The notes below the pieces were generated by a model. That model was not told where the DNA came from. It worked only from the letters and a program-made list of their open reading frames with translations, and ran no database searches. From Desmodesmus armatus (taxonomy: Eukaryota > Chlorophyta > Chlorophyceae > Sphaeropleales > Scenedesmaceae), in contig VIIQ02000183.1 of the NCBI GenBank assembly GCA_007449985.2, forward strand, positions 124,001 through 188,000: a stretch of DNA of 64,000 nucleotides, given 5' to 3'. A program made the translations under genes and the position numbers. Below are positions 1 through 12,718 of the stretch, piece after piece (within the stretch, counting starts at the first letter, position 1; every line of letters begins with the position of its first letter).

Positions 1-212
1 GACAGATTCTGATACAGGGGCAAAGGTCGATATACCGCAGACCCAGCAAACTCAACAACCACGTTCAAACAACAGAAGGTCAGCAACAGCAGCAGCACGA
101 AAGCTTTAAGACTATCGATTACTGTGCTTGTGATCCTCATCAGTGGATATTTAGACGGCGACTATCAAGCAGCGATCAGCCTTGGTTGCTTTTGCTTGTT
201 CTGATCACTCTG

Positions 213-2628
213 ATGGACTCTGCAGCAGCAGCACCAGCAGCAGCTAGTCCAGGCAGTGGAGATGCAGGGGCATCAGACGTCAATGAAGAGCATGCAGATG
301 CAGGACCCTCAGCAGCTGACGGGCCCCTGCAGCCTGTCGTGGTCCCCAACTTCCTTGGCAAGCAGTGCCCCACCGTCGACGAGACCACTCAGGAGCAGTG
401 CAAGGGCACAGTGACTGGCAGGTAGACCGTAACAGAGCAGACGGGAAGTAAGCACATCACCACAGTCAGCATGCCAAGCAGCTGACCCTGTCTGCCTTTT
501 TGCTGCCCATGCTGCATAGGAGCAAACACTGCCTTACATGTGGGAAGGCTGTCCCTGAAGGCCTGTTCAAACGCAAGGTGAAGACGAGCAAGCAGCAGAA
601 GCAACAGGCCTTCCAGCAGCAGGTGGAGTCCACTGGCTTCTACACTGGTGTTGGTGAGCCCCCCGTGCTGCACCGTGGCAAGGCCGCCTACCACTACAGG
701 AGACTGGCGGAGGCCATTGCCGACAGCCCCCAGGTGTGTCATCAGCAGCTCAAACCAGCAGTAGCGATGCACTGTACGGGCTATGCAGTGTGCTTCGGCA
801 AGGACCACTAACTCTGCATTGATGGCGAGCATCAGTGCCCATCGCCTCTGCGATGGTTGAGCATCAGTGCTCATCAACCTGCATTGGGCAAGCAATAGTG
901 CCCATTCACCCTGCAATCATTGAGCAGACTTTTGTGGTGTTGCCTTGTCTTGCTGGCAGGTAATGGAGGCAGTCACAGCCCTGGGGGCCAGCGTGAGGAT
1001 CGAGCTGGCAGGGGTGATTGACAGCAAGCAAGAACTCACCCATCCCCAGTCCATGGCCAAGTTTGCGCGCGAGGGGGTGTACTCGGCCCTCAGTGTGCCA
1101 GGCCACAAGATCAAGTTCCGCCACAAGCGCATCATCATGGTGACGGCGGCACGCGGCCCAGCCGAGGCATCCCTGGACCCCACCAGCACCAAGTCCTTAC
1201 ACCTTAGGGCAGCAGTAGCGGGCCATACCGCTTGCGTGGAGGATGCAGTGCGGGTGAGTCCAGGGGCCTGACCTCCAGCAGGAACTGTTGTTAGGCGTTT
1301 TGCGTAGATAATGCTGCAGCGATGACACTGCCAGGGGTCTTGTTCGCATAGCACAGCGGGTGGGCAGTGGGCAGCATGCGCGCCGGCAACAATCACCTGC
1401 TGTGAGCACAGCTCAACCAGCACCATTGCCCAACTTGGAGCGACCACACCGTCCTCGGCCATTAGCCTGAACCTTCCGTTTTCAAGGCCATAGTGACAAG
1501 CTTTTACAGGCACAGTTGGTCGACTCCGTCTTGAATGTTGACAGCTTGTGGTGATGTTTGCCCTTGCAGAGGAAGCACCCTGAGCCCCCATCTGCCGAGA
1601 ATGCAGCACCAACGGCACCTGCACCTGCGCGCGAAGGCAGCTCAAGCGCAGCCGGAGCCGGTGCAGCCGCAGCAGCAGCAACTGGCCAGCCCACAGTACC
1701 AGAGGCACCTGCACACATGGGTGGTGCAAGCACAGAGGCAGCAGCAACAGCGACGGCAGCAGCAGCAGCAGCAACGGCGGCACCCCCTGGCCAGGCCGCA
1801 GCAGCAGGACTCCCGACCGCTGCACACATGGGTGATGCAAACGCGGCGGCAGCAGCAGCAGCTTCCCAGCGCCCTGCCTCAGGGGCACCAGCGACGGCCC
1901 ATCCACATGCAGGCGGTGCAGGTGTAGCGGCGGCAGCAGCAGCAGCAGTGCAGGCAGCAGCAGTCGCCTTCGCAAGCAGCCAGGCAGAAGGCCGTGGGAG
2001 CGCGCAGAGAGGGCGTGCTCGCACAACCAACACCCGGGGCGGTCGTGGGGGGCGTGGCAGGGGCAGAGGCGGTGGCGTGGGTGCCGTGCCGCCTGCATTC
2101 AACCCCCTCTTGGGCCAGTTCACTGCAGTGATGGGTGCTACAGCGGCAGGGATGGTGGGTTTGGGTGCTGCCAGCGCCATGGGTATGCCAGCAGCAGCAG
2201 GGGTGGGCGGTATGGGCATGCCACCAGCAGCAGGGGTGGCAGGGGTGGGCGCTATGGGCGGTATGGGCATGCCAGCAGCAGCAGGGGTGGCAGGGGTGGG
2301 CGCCACGGGTGTGCCAGCAGCAGCAGGGGTGGCAGGTGGAGGGGTTGCAGCAGCGGGGGGGATGTGGCAGCCTGCAGGGGTGGCGCCCACAGCAGCATGG
2401 TTGCCAGCTGTGTCGGCACTGATCACCAACATGAACCTAAAGGGCTTCATGCTTGCGGGGGCTGACCAGTTCAACACGCCCCAGGCGCAGCGCGCGATGG
2501 AGGTCGCGAGCAGCAAGTCAGGCGCAGGCGCTGCTCTGGTGTTTTCAAACGGGGCCTGTTGCGTTGCCGCTGCGCCTGTTTGTGACGTGCACGGCACGTT
2601 CATCGACGCAGTCTGGGAGCTGGTGTGA
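213..2628 (+). CDS. Spliced gene for Cys-pair, basic, RGG and Ala/Gly-rich protein of unknown function
   Basis: Four exons join without breaking frame: 213-421, 520-733, 960-1253 and 1570-2628 (591 residues). Introns of 98, 226 and 316 bp all begin GT and end AG. The ATG at 213 is the first Met in the open frame, but an upstream exon outside the window cannot be excluded. The N-terminal third has Cys pairs spanning exons 1-2, ending in CLTC, that could bind zinc. A Lys/Gln-rich stretch (FKRKVKTSKQQKQQ) and a basic segment (KIKFRHKR) follow. The long last exon is Ala-rich, then has an RGG-type patch (GGRGGRGRGRGGG), then imperfect repeats of the form MPAAAGVAGVGA. It ends in a more normal globular-looking tail. 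RGG and basic patches suggest nucleic-acid binding, but I do not recognise the family. It converges on the KDZ transposase gene and may belong to the same element; that is inference. Confidence 0.7.
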
Positions 2629-3890
2629 GGTTTGCAGTCTGTATGATGCCGCGGTATGGCATTGCATCATTCCGATGTGTCAGCTACATTGTAGCCACGT
2701 GCTGTGGATGACCAATCCAGTTGTGTTGGTATGACCAGGTGTTGTGATACTGAGTTTGATATGCTGCACATTGGCGCTGGTCACGATGGCAGTAGCTACA
2801 GTATTGCTATCCATGTTCCAGGTGCAGCCGGAATGAGGGGTTGAGTCGCTTGAACTGTGGGATTGTTATGTTCACATCAAGATTGAGTTGCCCTGGGGCG
2901 TTTAGGAGTGGTGGGTTGGTGGTGTGCTGTGGCAGGTGCTGGCATGCGCCATGCGCCAGCCGCATAAAGTCACTCACAGAAAAACAGCCGGCCATCTCAT
3001 ATGGCAGATCAGAATGTTGGTTGTGTTGGCAATACCAGTTCGGTAGGATGCATTCTTGTCTTGAAATGCCCCACACTTGCAGACACACAAAATGTCTACT
3101 ATTGCAGGTACAGATGCACAGGCGGACAGAAAGACAGCCTCATACAGGAAAACAGACATACACAGCAGTTTGGCGGCATAAGGCTCCGCAGCTCACACGG
3201 TTCACATCAAGAAATCATGATACTGTGGAACACTTCGTGAAGCTGCACACATGATGCCTTCCTATACCAGTACTGCTACTACTACATTGGGTCAGGGCCT
3301 GGGTAGAGCAAATCAGAGGCCTCCAGCGCGACTACCTGTTGTTGCGCTGGCAGACCACCGCCTCATGTTCAAATTAGACAGGGGTTGTTGGATCATGGTC
3401 TGGCAGCTGCTGGGCCCCTGGGCGCCAGCTGCTCTGTCATGTCATCCCCAGCGAATCAAAGCAAACCAAAGTTACACCTGTAGCATTGAAGCTCAAGAGC
3501 AGCCGGTGCGCTAGGAGGCTGCAGCTGTTGCTGCTCAATCAGCAGCTGCACATCACGCATCTGGTCTGCTCTCGGCCCTGCTGGTGCAATTGCTGCTGCC
3601 GCTGCTCTGGCGGCTGCTGTGCACCCCGTTGCGGCTGCATTTGCTCATGTGGTCTGGGCCGCAGCTGCTGGCCCTGCTGTTGCTCCAGCTGCTGTTGCTA
3701 CTGCTGGCCCTGCTCAGCAGGCTGCTACAGCTGCTGCTGGTGCTGAGGTCACCACCACAAGTTGTATAGATCTGGTGACAATTGGTTGGCAGCGCTCTGG
3801 CAGCAAAAGCCTCAAAACATGTTGCAAGAAGTGTGTGGTGTTGCGTTGATGCTGTGAATGTGACCCGCACACTGAAAGCACGTGAACAGA
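2629..3890. other. Intergenic, no supported gene; CTG-rich stretch
   Basis: I see no spliced gene here. About 3510-3760 is rich in CTG/GCTG trinucleotides, which opens long but low-complexity frames on both strands (Leu, Ala, Cys or Ser runs). These are composition effects. Confidence 0.5.
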
Positions 3891-4168
3891 ACCGGCCAAG
3901 GTCACCTTGTACTGCCGCCTAGCTGCGTCAGCCCATCTGTCCTGGCAGGGCTGCTAGGCTGGTGTTGTGGGTGCCAGATGCCAAGTTTCAACCGAAACCC
4001 AGCTAGTCACCCCAGCACCCCTGATTTGCTTGCTGCACAAGCTCTCGGGTGGGGTTGAGGGGCCTGAAACATGGTAAATGGTGTCCGGTGGCCGTTGAGA
4101 GCAGAAGCTGAAATCAAGCTGCTCTTGTGGTGTTGGTTGGGGGAAAGCACTGCTTGATGCAGAAGCTG
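3891..4168. repeat. Direct repeat, left copy (partner 6474-6753)
   Basis: About 278 bp starting ACCGGCCAAGGTCACC is nearly identical to 6474-6753 in the same orientation. The two copies bracket the 564-bp tandem array. The ends do not show the TG...CA pattern of LTRs. Confidence 0.8.
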
Positions 4169-4274
4169 TTTGTTTGTACTTCCTTTGCACATACATTGCA
4201 CTGCAAGTGATTCAGTGGTCTCACTCTTCATCCTGCCAGATACCGTATCAGAGCTTGCATCATCATCGTTTGCC

Positions 4275-6046
4275 ATTTCCATCCCATAACCCACACGCGC
4301 AACACACTTCTTATGCACGCATGGTGCAGCAGTCGATCTCACACCAATACCCAACAAGGTGGCCACCACTCCCCCCGCTGTTTGACCCCAGCCACAGGTC
4401 TGCACCCCATCTGGCTCCACAGGGGCACTCCTTGAGTCATTACCAACAACTTTCATTCCCTGAATGATGCCCAGATTCTCCACCAACTGGCCAGCGCAAC
4501 AGATGCAAGCCGTTCCAGTGCGCGGCCGTGGCATTGTGCCTTGATTGGGGGTGAGGGGAGGCATAGTGTGGGGGGGGGGGGTGAGGTCAACACAGTTTGT
4601 TACAGCCTTCCTGCAGCATGGCATCCACAAGCAGTGTCATATGTGTGGGAGAGAGCCTTGTTGCAGGTGGGGCGCTGTGCTGCGCCTGTGCCGGTGGTCG
4701 TTTGGGGGGATTGGGGGGGCCAAATCAAGCAAATCGGGTCCGACGGCCGATCTGGGCTGAAGCTGATTCTGAGTTACCACAGTGATCTGGAGTGATGTTG
4801 CAGCATCAGATGAGGCAGATGCTGGTTGGTAGTGTACATTCCAGCCCATAACCCACACGCGCAACACACTTCTTATGCACGCATGGTGCAGCAGTCGATC
4901 TCACACCAATACCCAACAAGGTGGCCACCACTCCCCCCGCTGTTTGACCCCAGCCACAGGTCTGCACCCCATCTGGCTCCACAGGGGCACTCCTTGAGTC
5001 ATTACCAACAACTTTCATTCCCTGAATGATGCCCAGATTCTCCACCAACTGGCCAGCGCAACAGATGCAAGCCGTTCCAGTGCGCGGCCGTGGCATTGTG
5101 CCTTGATTGGGGGTGAGGGGAGGCATAGTGTGGGGGGGGGGGGGGTGAGGTCAACACAGTTTGTTACAGCCTTCCTGCAGCATGGCATCCACAAGCAGTG
5201 TCATATGTGTGGGAGAGAGCCTTGTTGCAGGTGGGGCGCTGTGCTGCGCCTGTGCCGGTGGTCGTTTGGGGGGATTGGGGGGGCCAAATCAAGCAAATCG
5301 GGTCCGACGGCCGATCTGGGCTGAAGCTGATTCTGAGTTACCACAGTGATCTGGAGTGATGTTGCAGCATCAGATGAGGCAGATGCTGGTTGGTAGTGTA
5401 CATTCCAGCCCATAACCCACACGCGCAACACACTTCTTATGCACGCATGGTGCAGCAGTCGATCTCACACCAATACCCAACAAGGTGGCCACCACTCCCC
5501 CCGCTGTTTGACCCCAGCCACAGGTCTGCACCCCATCTGGCTCCACAGGGGCACTCCTTGAGTCATTACCAACAACTTTCATTCCCTGAATGATGCCCAG
5601 ATTCTCCACCAACTGGCCAGCGCAACAGATGCAAGCCGTTCCAGTGCGCGGCCGTGGCATTGTGCCTTGATTGGGGGTGAGGGGAGGCATAGTGTGGGGG
5701 GGGGGGGTGAGGTCAACACAGTTTGTTACAGCCTTCCTGCAGCATGGCATCCACAAGCAGTGTCATATGTGTGGGAGAGAGCCTTGTTGCAGGTGGGGCG
5801 CTGTGCTGCGCCTGTGCCGGTGGTCGTTTGGGGGGATTGGGGGGGCCAAATCAAGCAAATCGGGTCCGACGGCCGATCTGGGCTGAAGCTGATTCTGAGT
5901 TACCACAGTGGTCTGGAGTGATGTTGCAGCATTAGATGAGGCAGATGCTGGTTGGTAGTGTACATTCCAGCCCATAACCCACACGCGCAACACACTTCTT
6001 ATGCACGCATGGTGCAGCAGTCGATCTCACACCAATACCCAACAAG
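4275..6046. repeat. Tandem array, about 3.1 copies of a 563/564-bp unit
   Basis: The unit recurs at about 4283, 4846, 5410 and 5972, giving spacings of 563, 564 and 562 bp. Copies differ mainly in the length of a pure G run (about 4569, 5131 and 5697) and in a few substitutions. The unit is close to 188 codons. On the - strand each copy opens a 106-128 residue frame containing GTACICCAGQLVENLGII, extended to 207 residues in the leftmost copy. No known domain is visible and the frame stops within each unit, so I do not call it a gene. Confidence 0.9.
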
Positions 6047-6473
6047 GTGGGCCTTTTGCCTCCTTGTGTCGCAGGGTAGATGATACTGGATACATGTGTC
6101 AAAGTAATGGCTTGAGGGCTAGTATGCTGCTGTTGGTATTGAGTGCTGGTCACCCTGAAGCCCATCATCATGACCGTCATGCAAGCCGGGCTTGCAAGCA
6201 GGTTGCTTGCGGCACGGGCTTGGGGCGGGAAGTCAGGGCAACCTGCATGGCCGGTTTGGCGGCTAGATGTGGGGCGTTAATGACAACTGACTAGCAGTGT
6301 GTTTGTGCATCGTCTCACCACTCCCCCCACCTGCACACCATGTGTCCCACCGCAGGCACTATCAGTCACGGTGTGTGGGCAGGGCAGGTAAAGCCAAGCG
6401 ACATGCTGCGGGCGGTGTCTGTTGTTCAATTGAGCTAAGGAGTGTACTGCAAGTGCGCAACGCAAGAGAAGAT

Positions 6474-6753
6474 GACCGGCCAAGGTCACCTTGTACTGCC
6501 GCCTAGCTGCGTCAGCCCATCTGTCCTGGCAGGGCTGCTAGGCTGGTGTTGTGGGTGCCAGATGCCAAGTTTCAACCGAAACCCAGCTAGTCACCCCAGC
6601 ACCCCTGATTTGCTTGCTGCACAAGCTCTCGGGGTGGGGTTGAGGGGCCTGAAACATGGTAAATGGTGTCCGGTGGCCGTTGAGAGCAGAAGCTGAAATC
6701 AAGCTGCTCTTGTGGTGTTGGTTGGGGGACAGCACTGCCTGATGCAGAACCTG
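6474..6753. repeat. Direct repeat, right copy (partner 3891-4168)
   Basis: Same orientation as 3891-4168. Identity stops after the segment GATGCAGAA; unique sequence follows. Confidence 0.8.
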
Positions 6754-7197
6754 CACACAATGTCTGTGTATTTTCCATTTTCAAACCCAGACTGTACAGC
6801 ATCCAGCGTGGCTGCGCATTTGATGCTACAAGTCTGTATCTGCACGTTGACAGCCTGCCAACCACGCATGTGCAAACCCCACTTCTACAGAGTCCCCCTA
6901 GCTGGCCAATGCAATTGGCTACTAACCGGTGCGTGGTACCTTCTGGTTACAACAACAAGCATGGCCCTGCATGTTTCTAAGAGACACACCTAGCTCGTCA
7001 TGACAATCAATCGATGTTACACCTGTTTATGACAAACATCACGTACCCCATGTATGCATGTGATGCTGTGACAGTCAGCTCGTGGCGCGCGACCATCATC
7101 AGACAGCAGACAACTGTTGCATGCGAACGGGGAAGGCACACGTAACAGCACACCAAACACCTGCTCATTGGCGCAGCAGCAGCACTCTACAACTCAC
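6754..7197. other. Intergenic; likely 3' flank of the KDZ gene
   Basis: No gene is visible. Read on the - strand, a TGTAA motif lies near 7017-7021, about 180 bases past the KDZ stop codon. TGTAA is the known polyadenylation signal of chlorophycean algae, so this is a plausible 3' end. Confidence 0.35.
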
Positions 7198-10100
7198 TCA
7201 ACCATCACCCCCACCATCTGCGCCTGCAGGCGGTGGGACATCACCATCCTCACTGTCTGCATCCTCGCTGGACACACCGTGCAGCTGCTCGACATCTACA
7301 CCAGCAGAGCGCAAGCACTTGGCAGCATCAGCCAGGCGCTGGCGCACCTCGGTGAGTGCCATACCCACAAACACCATGGCCCCACTGCGCAAGCCAGCAC
7401 TGGACTGCACACTCAGCGCGCTGGGCTGGTAGCGGCCCGCCCCAATCAAAGGGGTGTAGCCGGCAGCCTCCAACTGCTCAGCTGTGCTGTCACCTGCCAG
7501 TGCAAGCTGCAGCTGCTGCAACCGCTGTAGGAGGCCTCTGTGGTAGCTGACGTATGCCTGCATCTCTTGCGGCAGCAAGGCAAGCTCCTCCTTGATGCGT
7601 GCCACCTCATTGTCAGCCTCGCACAGCTCCATGGCACGCGCAACGCCATAGGTGCGCAATGCACTGCCTTGTTCCACTGCACAAAACAAGGTACAACCAT
7701 GTGCAAAGGGAGTGCATGTGGGCGTCATCCTGGGCAGATGGTGGTGGAACGTTGCTCAGCATGATCTGGACCAACATGACAGTGCCACCCGTAGTGAACT
7801 GTTCAAGTGTTGAAGGGAAGGTTCATAGCAGGTATCTGCAACGAAGTGCTAGGAAACCACCCCAGCCACCCAAAGCTGCCAGCACGCAGACGTACGTGAG
7901 TACTCATCCACCCAGCAAAACTGCTGGCTGCGCACAGCCTCTGGGGTGGTGGTGGAGCGGAGGCGCACACCGCTGGAGGCAGGGCCTGGCTGGGCACCAT
8001 TGTTGTACTCCTGCACCAAGGTGTTGTACTGCAGCACACGCTGCGCAATGGTGACGACCAGCTCTCTGCACTTCTTGCTGTAGCGTTGGCGCTCCTTGGG
8101 TTGCACTGCGCATGCATACAGCCACCATGACGTGGCACAGAAGGTGTCAGACACTAACAACTGGCGACAAAGCATGATGTTGCATGCCGCAATGTGATTG
8201 CATGCATGCTCCACATGTACTAAACAAGGTCAATGAGCGCAAAAACAGTCGTAAGCCACATGCAGACAATAACCTAGCATTCTTGTCTCATAACGATGTC
8301 AACTCTGAGGCGGGGAGGAACCCAACCAGTTGCAAAGTGTTAGCAAGGCCCCACCTGCGTATGCGTCTCGCTTGCCCTCCTGCTTCTTCAGATCATGGCA
8401 AAGCCCCTCGATCAGGTTCTGCAGGTGTACAATGCTGGCATCAAGCGCAGGCTCAAACTGGTTTCTGATGATGTCGCCAGCAGCCTCAGCTGCGTCACTG
8501 CAAGACAAAGAACACACCTGTCTTTCAGCGAGATTGGCGATGGGATTGTTGACACCTCACTGCAAATGGCTGCGGCATTATGAATGCTCAATGCAGCATG
8601 AGGACATGGGGTCCGACTGGCACACTACGAGACAAAGACATGAGGTCAGACTGGCTCATAGACTGGCACGCCCGCAGTACTGCCAACTGCATCTCACAAC
8701 CGCCACAGCCACCCACCTGTCAACAAGTGCCGACTCGCACAGCTTGTTGGTGATGTCATGCAGTGCCAGCACCCTTGCATCTGACAGGCCAGCCATGATG
8801 CGCACAGCTGCAAGGCGCTGCGTCTCCAAGCCCAAAGCTGCCATGGAGGCAGAGACAGCAGCGCGCAAGCTGTGCGCTTCCCGCACCGTCACAGCTGCAC
8901 CGAACTGCTCCAGAAGTTTCTTGTTGGCATCACGGGAGGTGCTGAGTTCACCTGTGGGCAACCGGTTGACAGCATACATGTCAATGCACATCTTGTTGTT
9001 CTGTACTTGGTGCCAAGTGTGGCGAACAGCAAAACCACGCGTGTGTAACTGGAACCATGCCATGCCTGGCGTTCTGCGTCAGTCACCACATCTGCTGCAG
9101 CAGTGCACAATGTGTGTTGCCGCAGCACACGACCCACTTCCCATTATTCCTGGTGCACGGGTGAGAATCTCACTTGTGGCAAAGTCCCGCAGCTCCTGCC
9201 GCATCCTTGCCACCAAAGCGGGCCTGGCCTGTGCTGGCGTGCTGGCGAGCAGTTGCAGCAGAGTGGTCCGCTTGCTTTCCGCCTCTGGCAGCAACTCGAC
9301 AAACTTGTTGTAGCGCCTGGACAGCTGCTTTGCTTGACCGCGCACTTTGTCCCACCCAAAGTGAACGGCAGCCTGAGTCAGCTGGTCAACAGAACCTGCA
9401 TGGCCATGATATCAGACAGACGAGCAACAGGGGTAGACCCAAACTTGGCTCTGATTCTTTTCAAACAACCTCGCAATCAACTGCAAACTGCCGGCATCAT
9501 GCACAAGCCGTCACTGCATGGTTGGTGAAAATGCGCCTCACTGGTTTAGGGCCCTTGCTTTGCTGGTTGTCTCACCTGCATGGCTCTGGCAGCGAGTGGT
9601 GCACGCAAACTTGGCCCAGTAGGCAAAGAACTGCTCGGCCTCTTCACCCAGGGTTTTTGCGCACTGCTCCGTCCAGCCCGGCTGCCAGAGAATCTGCAAC
9701 AACAGCGCAGTATGAGGACCGCGCATCAACTGGCATACGCACATACGAGTGCGGGCACATGCTCATATGCATGTAGTCACACCTGGACGTGCAGGTGCAG
9801 CACCACACAGTGCTGCACTGTTGTATTAGTCACCAGCCCACTTGTGCAGCAAGCTGAGCCAGAGCAGCACAGACATCGCCAGCAAAGTCAGCCTACCTGG
9901 CAGTTCAGCGCATGCAGGCTGCCATGCGCATGCGACAGCACCTTGCGCAGGGTATCATAGTTGTCTGCGCCTGCTGCGAGCTGTCGGAGCTCAACAATGC
10001 GTGCTGCAACCTCTGGAGGGGCATCAGCTGGTGGCGGTTCAGACAGGCTCTCCAGGGTCCTGCGCAGCCAAGGGCCCCACTTGCACATGATGTCGATGTG

Positions 10101-12718
10101 CAGCTGCTTGCAGTCCTTGAGGTAGTAGGCCAGCAGGTGCAGAGCGTAGGCATACCGCTCGCCGCTGCGCACAAGGTTGACACCCTTCCGAGGCATCCCA
10201 TGGCGGGCATCCACAGCTAAGAAAGGCAAAGCACACGCAAGAGCAGCAGAACATGACAATGTTGATGAGGACTGCACCACCTGCAGGAGAAACACTGGCT
10301 GGAATCGAGCACAACGCAGTATGTGCATGCTATCAATGCTGGCATGACTCATGCTGTGCGCCCACAAAAATAACCTGCTCACCTACGACACGCCCAGTCA
10401 CTGATTGCTTGCTCTGGCGCCGCTGCTGTCCGTCGCCTGCTGCCGCCCACACACCGTTGCAACTCCTGTTCTCACGCTCTGAGGGGTTCACGGATCCTTG
10501 TCGACCCTCTCCCTGTAATGCAAGCAAAGATGTGACACACAAACATGAATCACCAGGTAGCGATCTCGGGAATGTTGTATCTCTTTTCTGGACACAAAGC
10601 ACAGCGCGGCACACAGTTGCAGGAGGCAGATGCTTTCACACAGCCTCCCATGACATGCAACCCAGCATGCTCACCCGGGCCCAATCCACAGCTTGAATCG
10701 TTGACTGCACGTCCTCGTCAGCAGCAAAGAACAGCTGGGAGTGCGGTTGCCGCCATATTTCCCGTTGCCGGTCCCAGATGAACAACTTCATGTTGCCGTC
10801 CACGTGATAGGCACACTCGCCACCACTGCATGCAGGGCACGTCAGGTCATCAAGCAGCTGCACGCCCTGCCGCAGGTCCAGCTGGCAGTTGCTGTACTCA
10901 TCAACAGCTCGGCGGAAGGCGTTGGTGTTGATAGCACGCAGCGGCTGCAACACCGAACAAGCACAGCACGGCAGAACTCCAGGCAAAGATGACACAGTGT
11001 CACTTGTTGGAGGAACCCAATGCATCCTTGGCCTGCTGCAAACATGTTGTCATTTGTGGGAATGCTGCAGGCCAAAAGATGTACCAGCTGACCTGCAAAA
11101 CTGCACAGCTGCAGAATCAACAACTGTCAGGCCGCAGCTTGCCCGTGGTGAGCACCCAAGCCAATGGTATACACCCAAGCCAACATCCCACCTGCTGCAT
11201 GCTGCCGCGCCATGCTGCCTCTGATACTGCCTTGCAGAATGCAGTCAAGGACAGCCCAGGGCTACACAGCTTCAAAGAGGTGTACAGTTCCATGACATCC
11301 TTTGCCACGATGGTCCTGCGACACCACAATACAACGTTCAGCACAGTACAGCAGGTGCACCGCCGGCATGAACAGCACTGGACATGTAAGACATCTGCTG
11401 TTACCTGCAGTGGTCCTCGTCCAACGATGATGGCCAAGCCCCCATGGCGATGAAGTCCTGAGGCCGCTGCCAGACATGTTTCCCACATGCTGGGTTGAGG
11501 CACTTGAATGCTGCCCGCTTGGCCCGCACAACTCCATCTGCAGGCAGGAGGCAGGAGGCAGCCTGCCTGAGACGCGCCGATGCCTGGTGTGCGCTTTGGG
11601 GCGGCCAGTCCAACACGCTTCAACTACTTGCAGCAGTCAGGCAGTCTAGCACGTCAAGCAGCTGTCAAGCAGGCGAAGCAGCCAAGCAAGCTTGTTGTAA
11701 GTTGCGCACCCCTGGTGATGTAGTCCATGGCCTGGGTCTTCACCACCGCGCCAATGTCCGTGCTGTGGCAGTCCTGACACTCCCGGGGCTTGACGGTGAA
11801 GTAGCCTGCAACATCAACAGGTCAATGATTGACATAAAGTTGCAGGGCAGCAGTGTGTACGTCCAAAGAGGGTTGTCAACACCCACCGTCCTCAGGGTCG
11901 GCCCTTGGCATCTCCTTCCAGCAGCTGCCCACGTACTGCTGCCGTTTGTGCTGGTGCAGGTGCTGATGCATCTGCTTGTCGCAGGCATCGCACAGCAGTG
12001 CACACCCAGAAGATGGTAAGCAAGACCAACACCTGCAGACACGCAAACCTGACATTGGTGAGGCTGCCTCAAGCGTACATGCCAGGCGATGTGAACACCC
12101 TGCACTGGACAACACAGCTGGTTGCGCAAGGCTACTGACGTTGAAAGAAGCTATGCAAGCACTGATGGTGTACACATACCGCACTGTGCAGCCCTGCTCC
12201 TGGCAGCAGCTGCAGCGCTGCTGGAGGTCAGGCGCAGCTGCCGCCTGCAGCACTGCTGCACCCAGGAATGGTGCTTGCTGACGCCATGCTGCTTCAGCCC
12301 GCTCGCTGCGCTGGCTCCAAGCTGAAGGCTCTCTATCATCTGATTCTGAATCTGCATCGTTGTCTGCTGCTGCCTCTGCCTCTGCAGCTAGTCGTGCGAA
12401 GAATGCCTCATACTCAGGATCAGATGCTGGCCCCTCATCTCCTACTGCAGCATCCTCATACCCATCATCAGCAGCAGCATCCTCATACCCATCATCAGCA
12501 GCTGCATCCTCCCAAAAGCTGTCAGTGCCTGCTGCACCTACTGGGTTCATGGTACGCCGCCTGCGCTGCCTCCGCTGCCTGAATTGGGGCTGATCTGATG
12601 CACCAGCAGCACGGCGCACACCTATGCCTGGGTCCCTGGCTGCTGCTGTAGCTGCAGAGCGCCTGGGCCTGGACACGCCCGTGGCGGGCTGCTGCTGCTG
12701 CTCACAGTCTGCTCTCAT
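7198..12718 (-). CDS. KDZ-family (Kyakuja-Dileera-Zisupton) DDE transposase, 15 exons
   Basis: On the - strand these exons chain in frame with GT-AG introns: 12718-12180, 12032-11887, 11805-11710, 11537-11405, 11315-11192, 11108-11004 (least certain), 10944-10675, 10512-10383, 10216-9897, 9693-9576, 9395-9174, 8951-8717, 8497-8355, 8105-7896, 7676-7198. This gives about 1,089 residues, plus about 29 N-terminal ones encoded near 15300. The N-terminus is acidic. A Cys cluster (CSCCQEQGC then CWSC and CDAC) and further CxxC pairs (CQDC, CLNPAC, CPAC) precede the catalytic core. Core matches to the family are HVDGNMKL (first Asp, about residue 430), HIDIMCKWG (second Asp, about 556), HAHGSLHALNCQ, and LGEEAEQFFAYW (Glu, about 638-641). 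The C-terminal third is helical and coiled-coil-like. The product should cut and paste its own element in the nucleus. The assignment rests on motif recognition; the unbroken chain suggests a recently active copy. Confidence 0.85.

Noticed and set aside
1482..2603. Long - strand frame opposite the last exon of the left gene
   Set aside because: It is an antisense shadow of Ala/Gly codons. The + strand exon has matching splice sites and phase.
3486..3870. Leu-, Cys- and Ala-rich frames
   Set aside because: Produced by CTG-type low-complexity sequence; all frames look alike.
4007..4630. 207-residue - strand frame at the edge of the 564-bp array
   Set aside because: Non-repetitive in look, but no domain, no convincing start or splice partner, and the repeated units end it with stops. 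Kept only as a note on the array.
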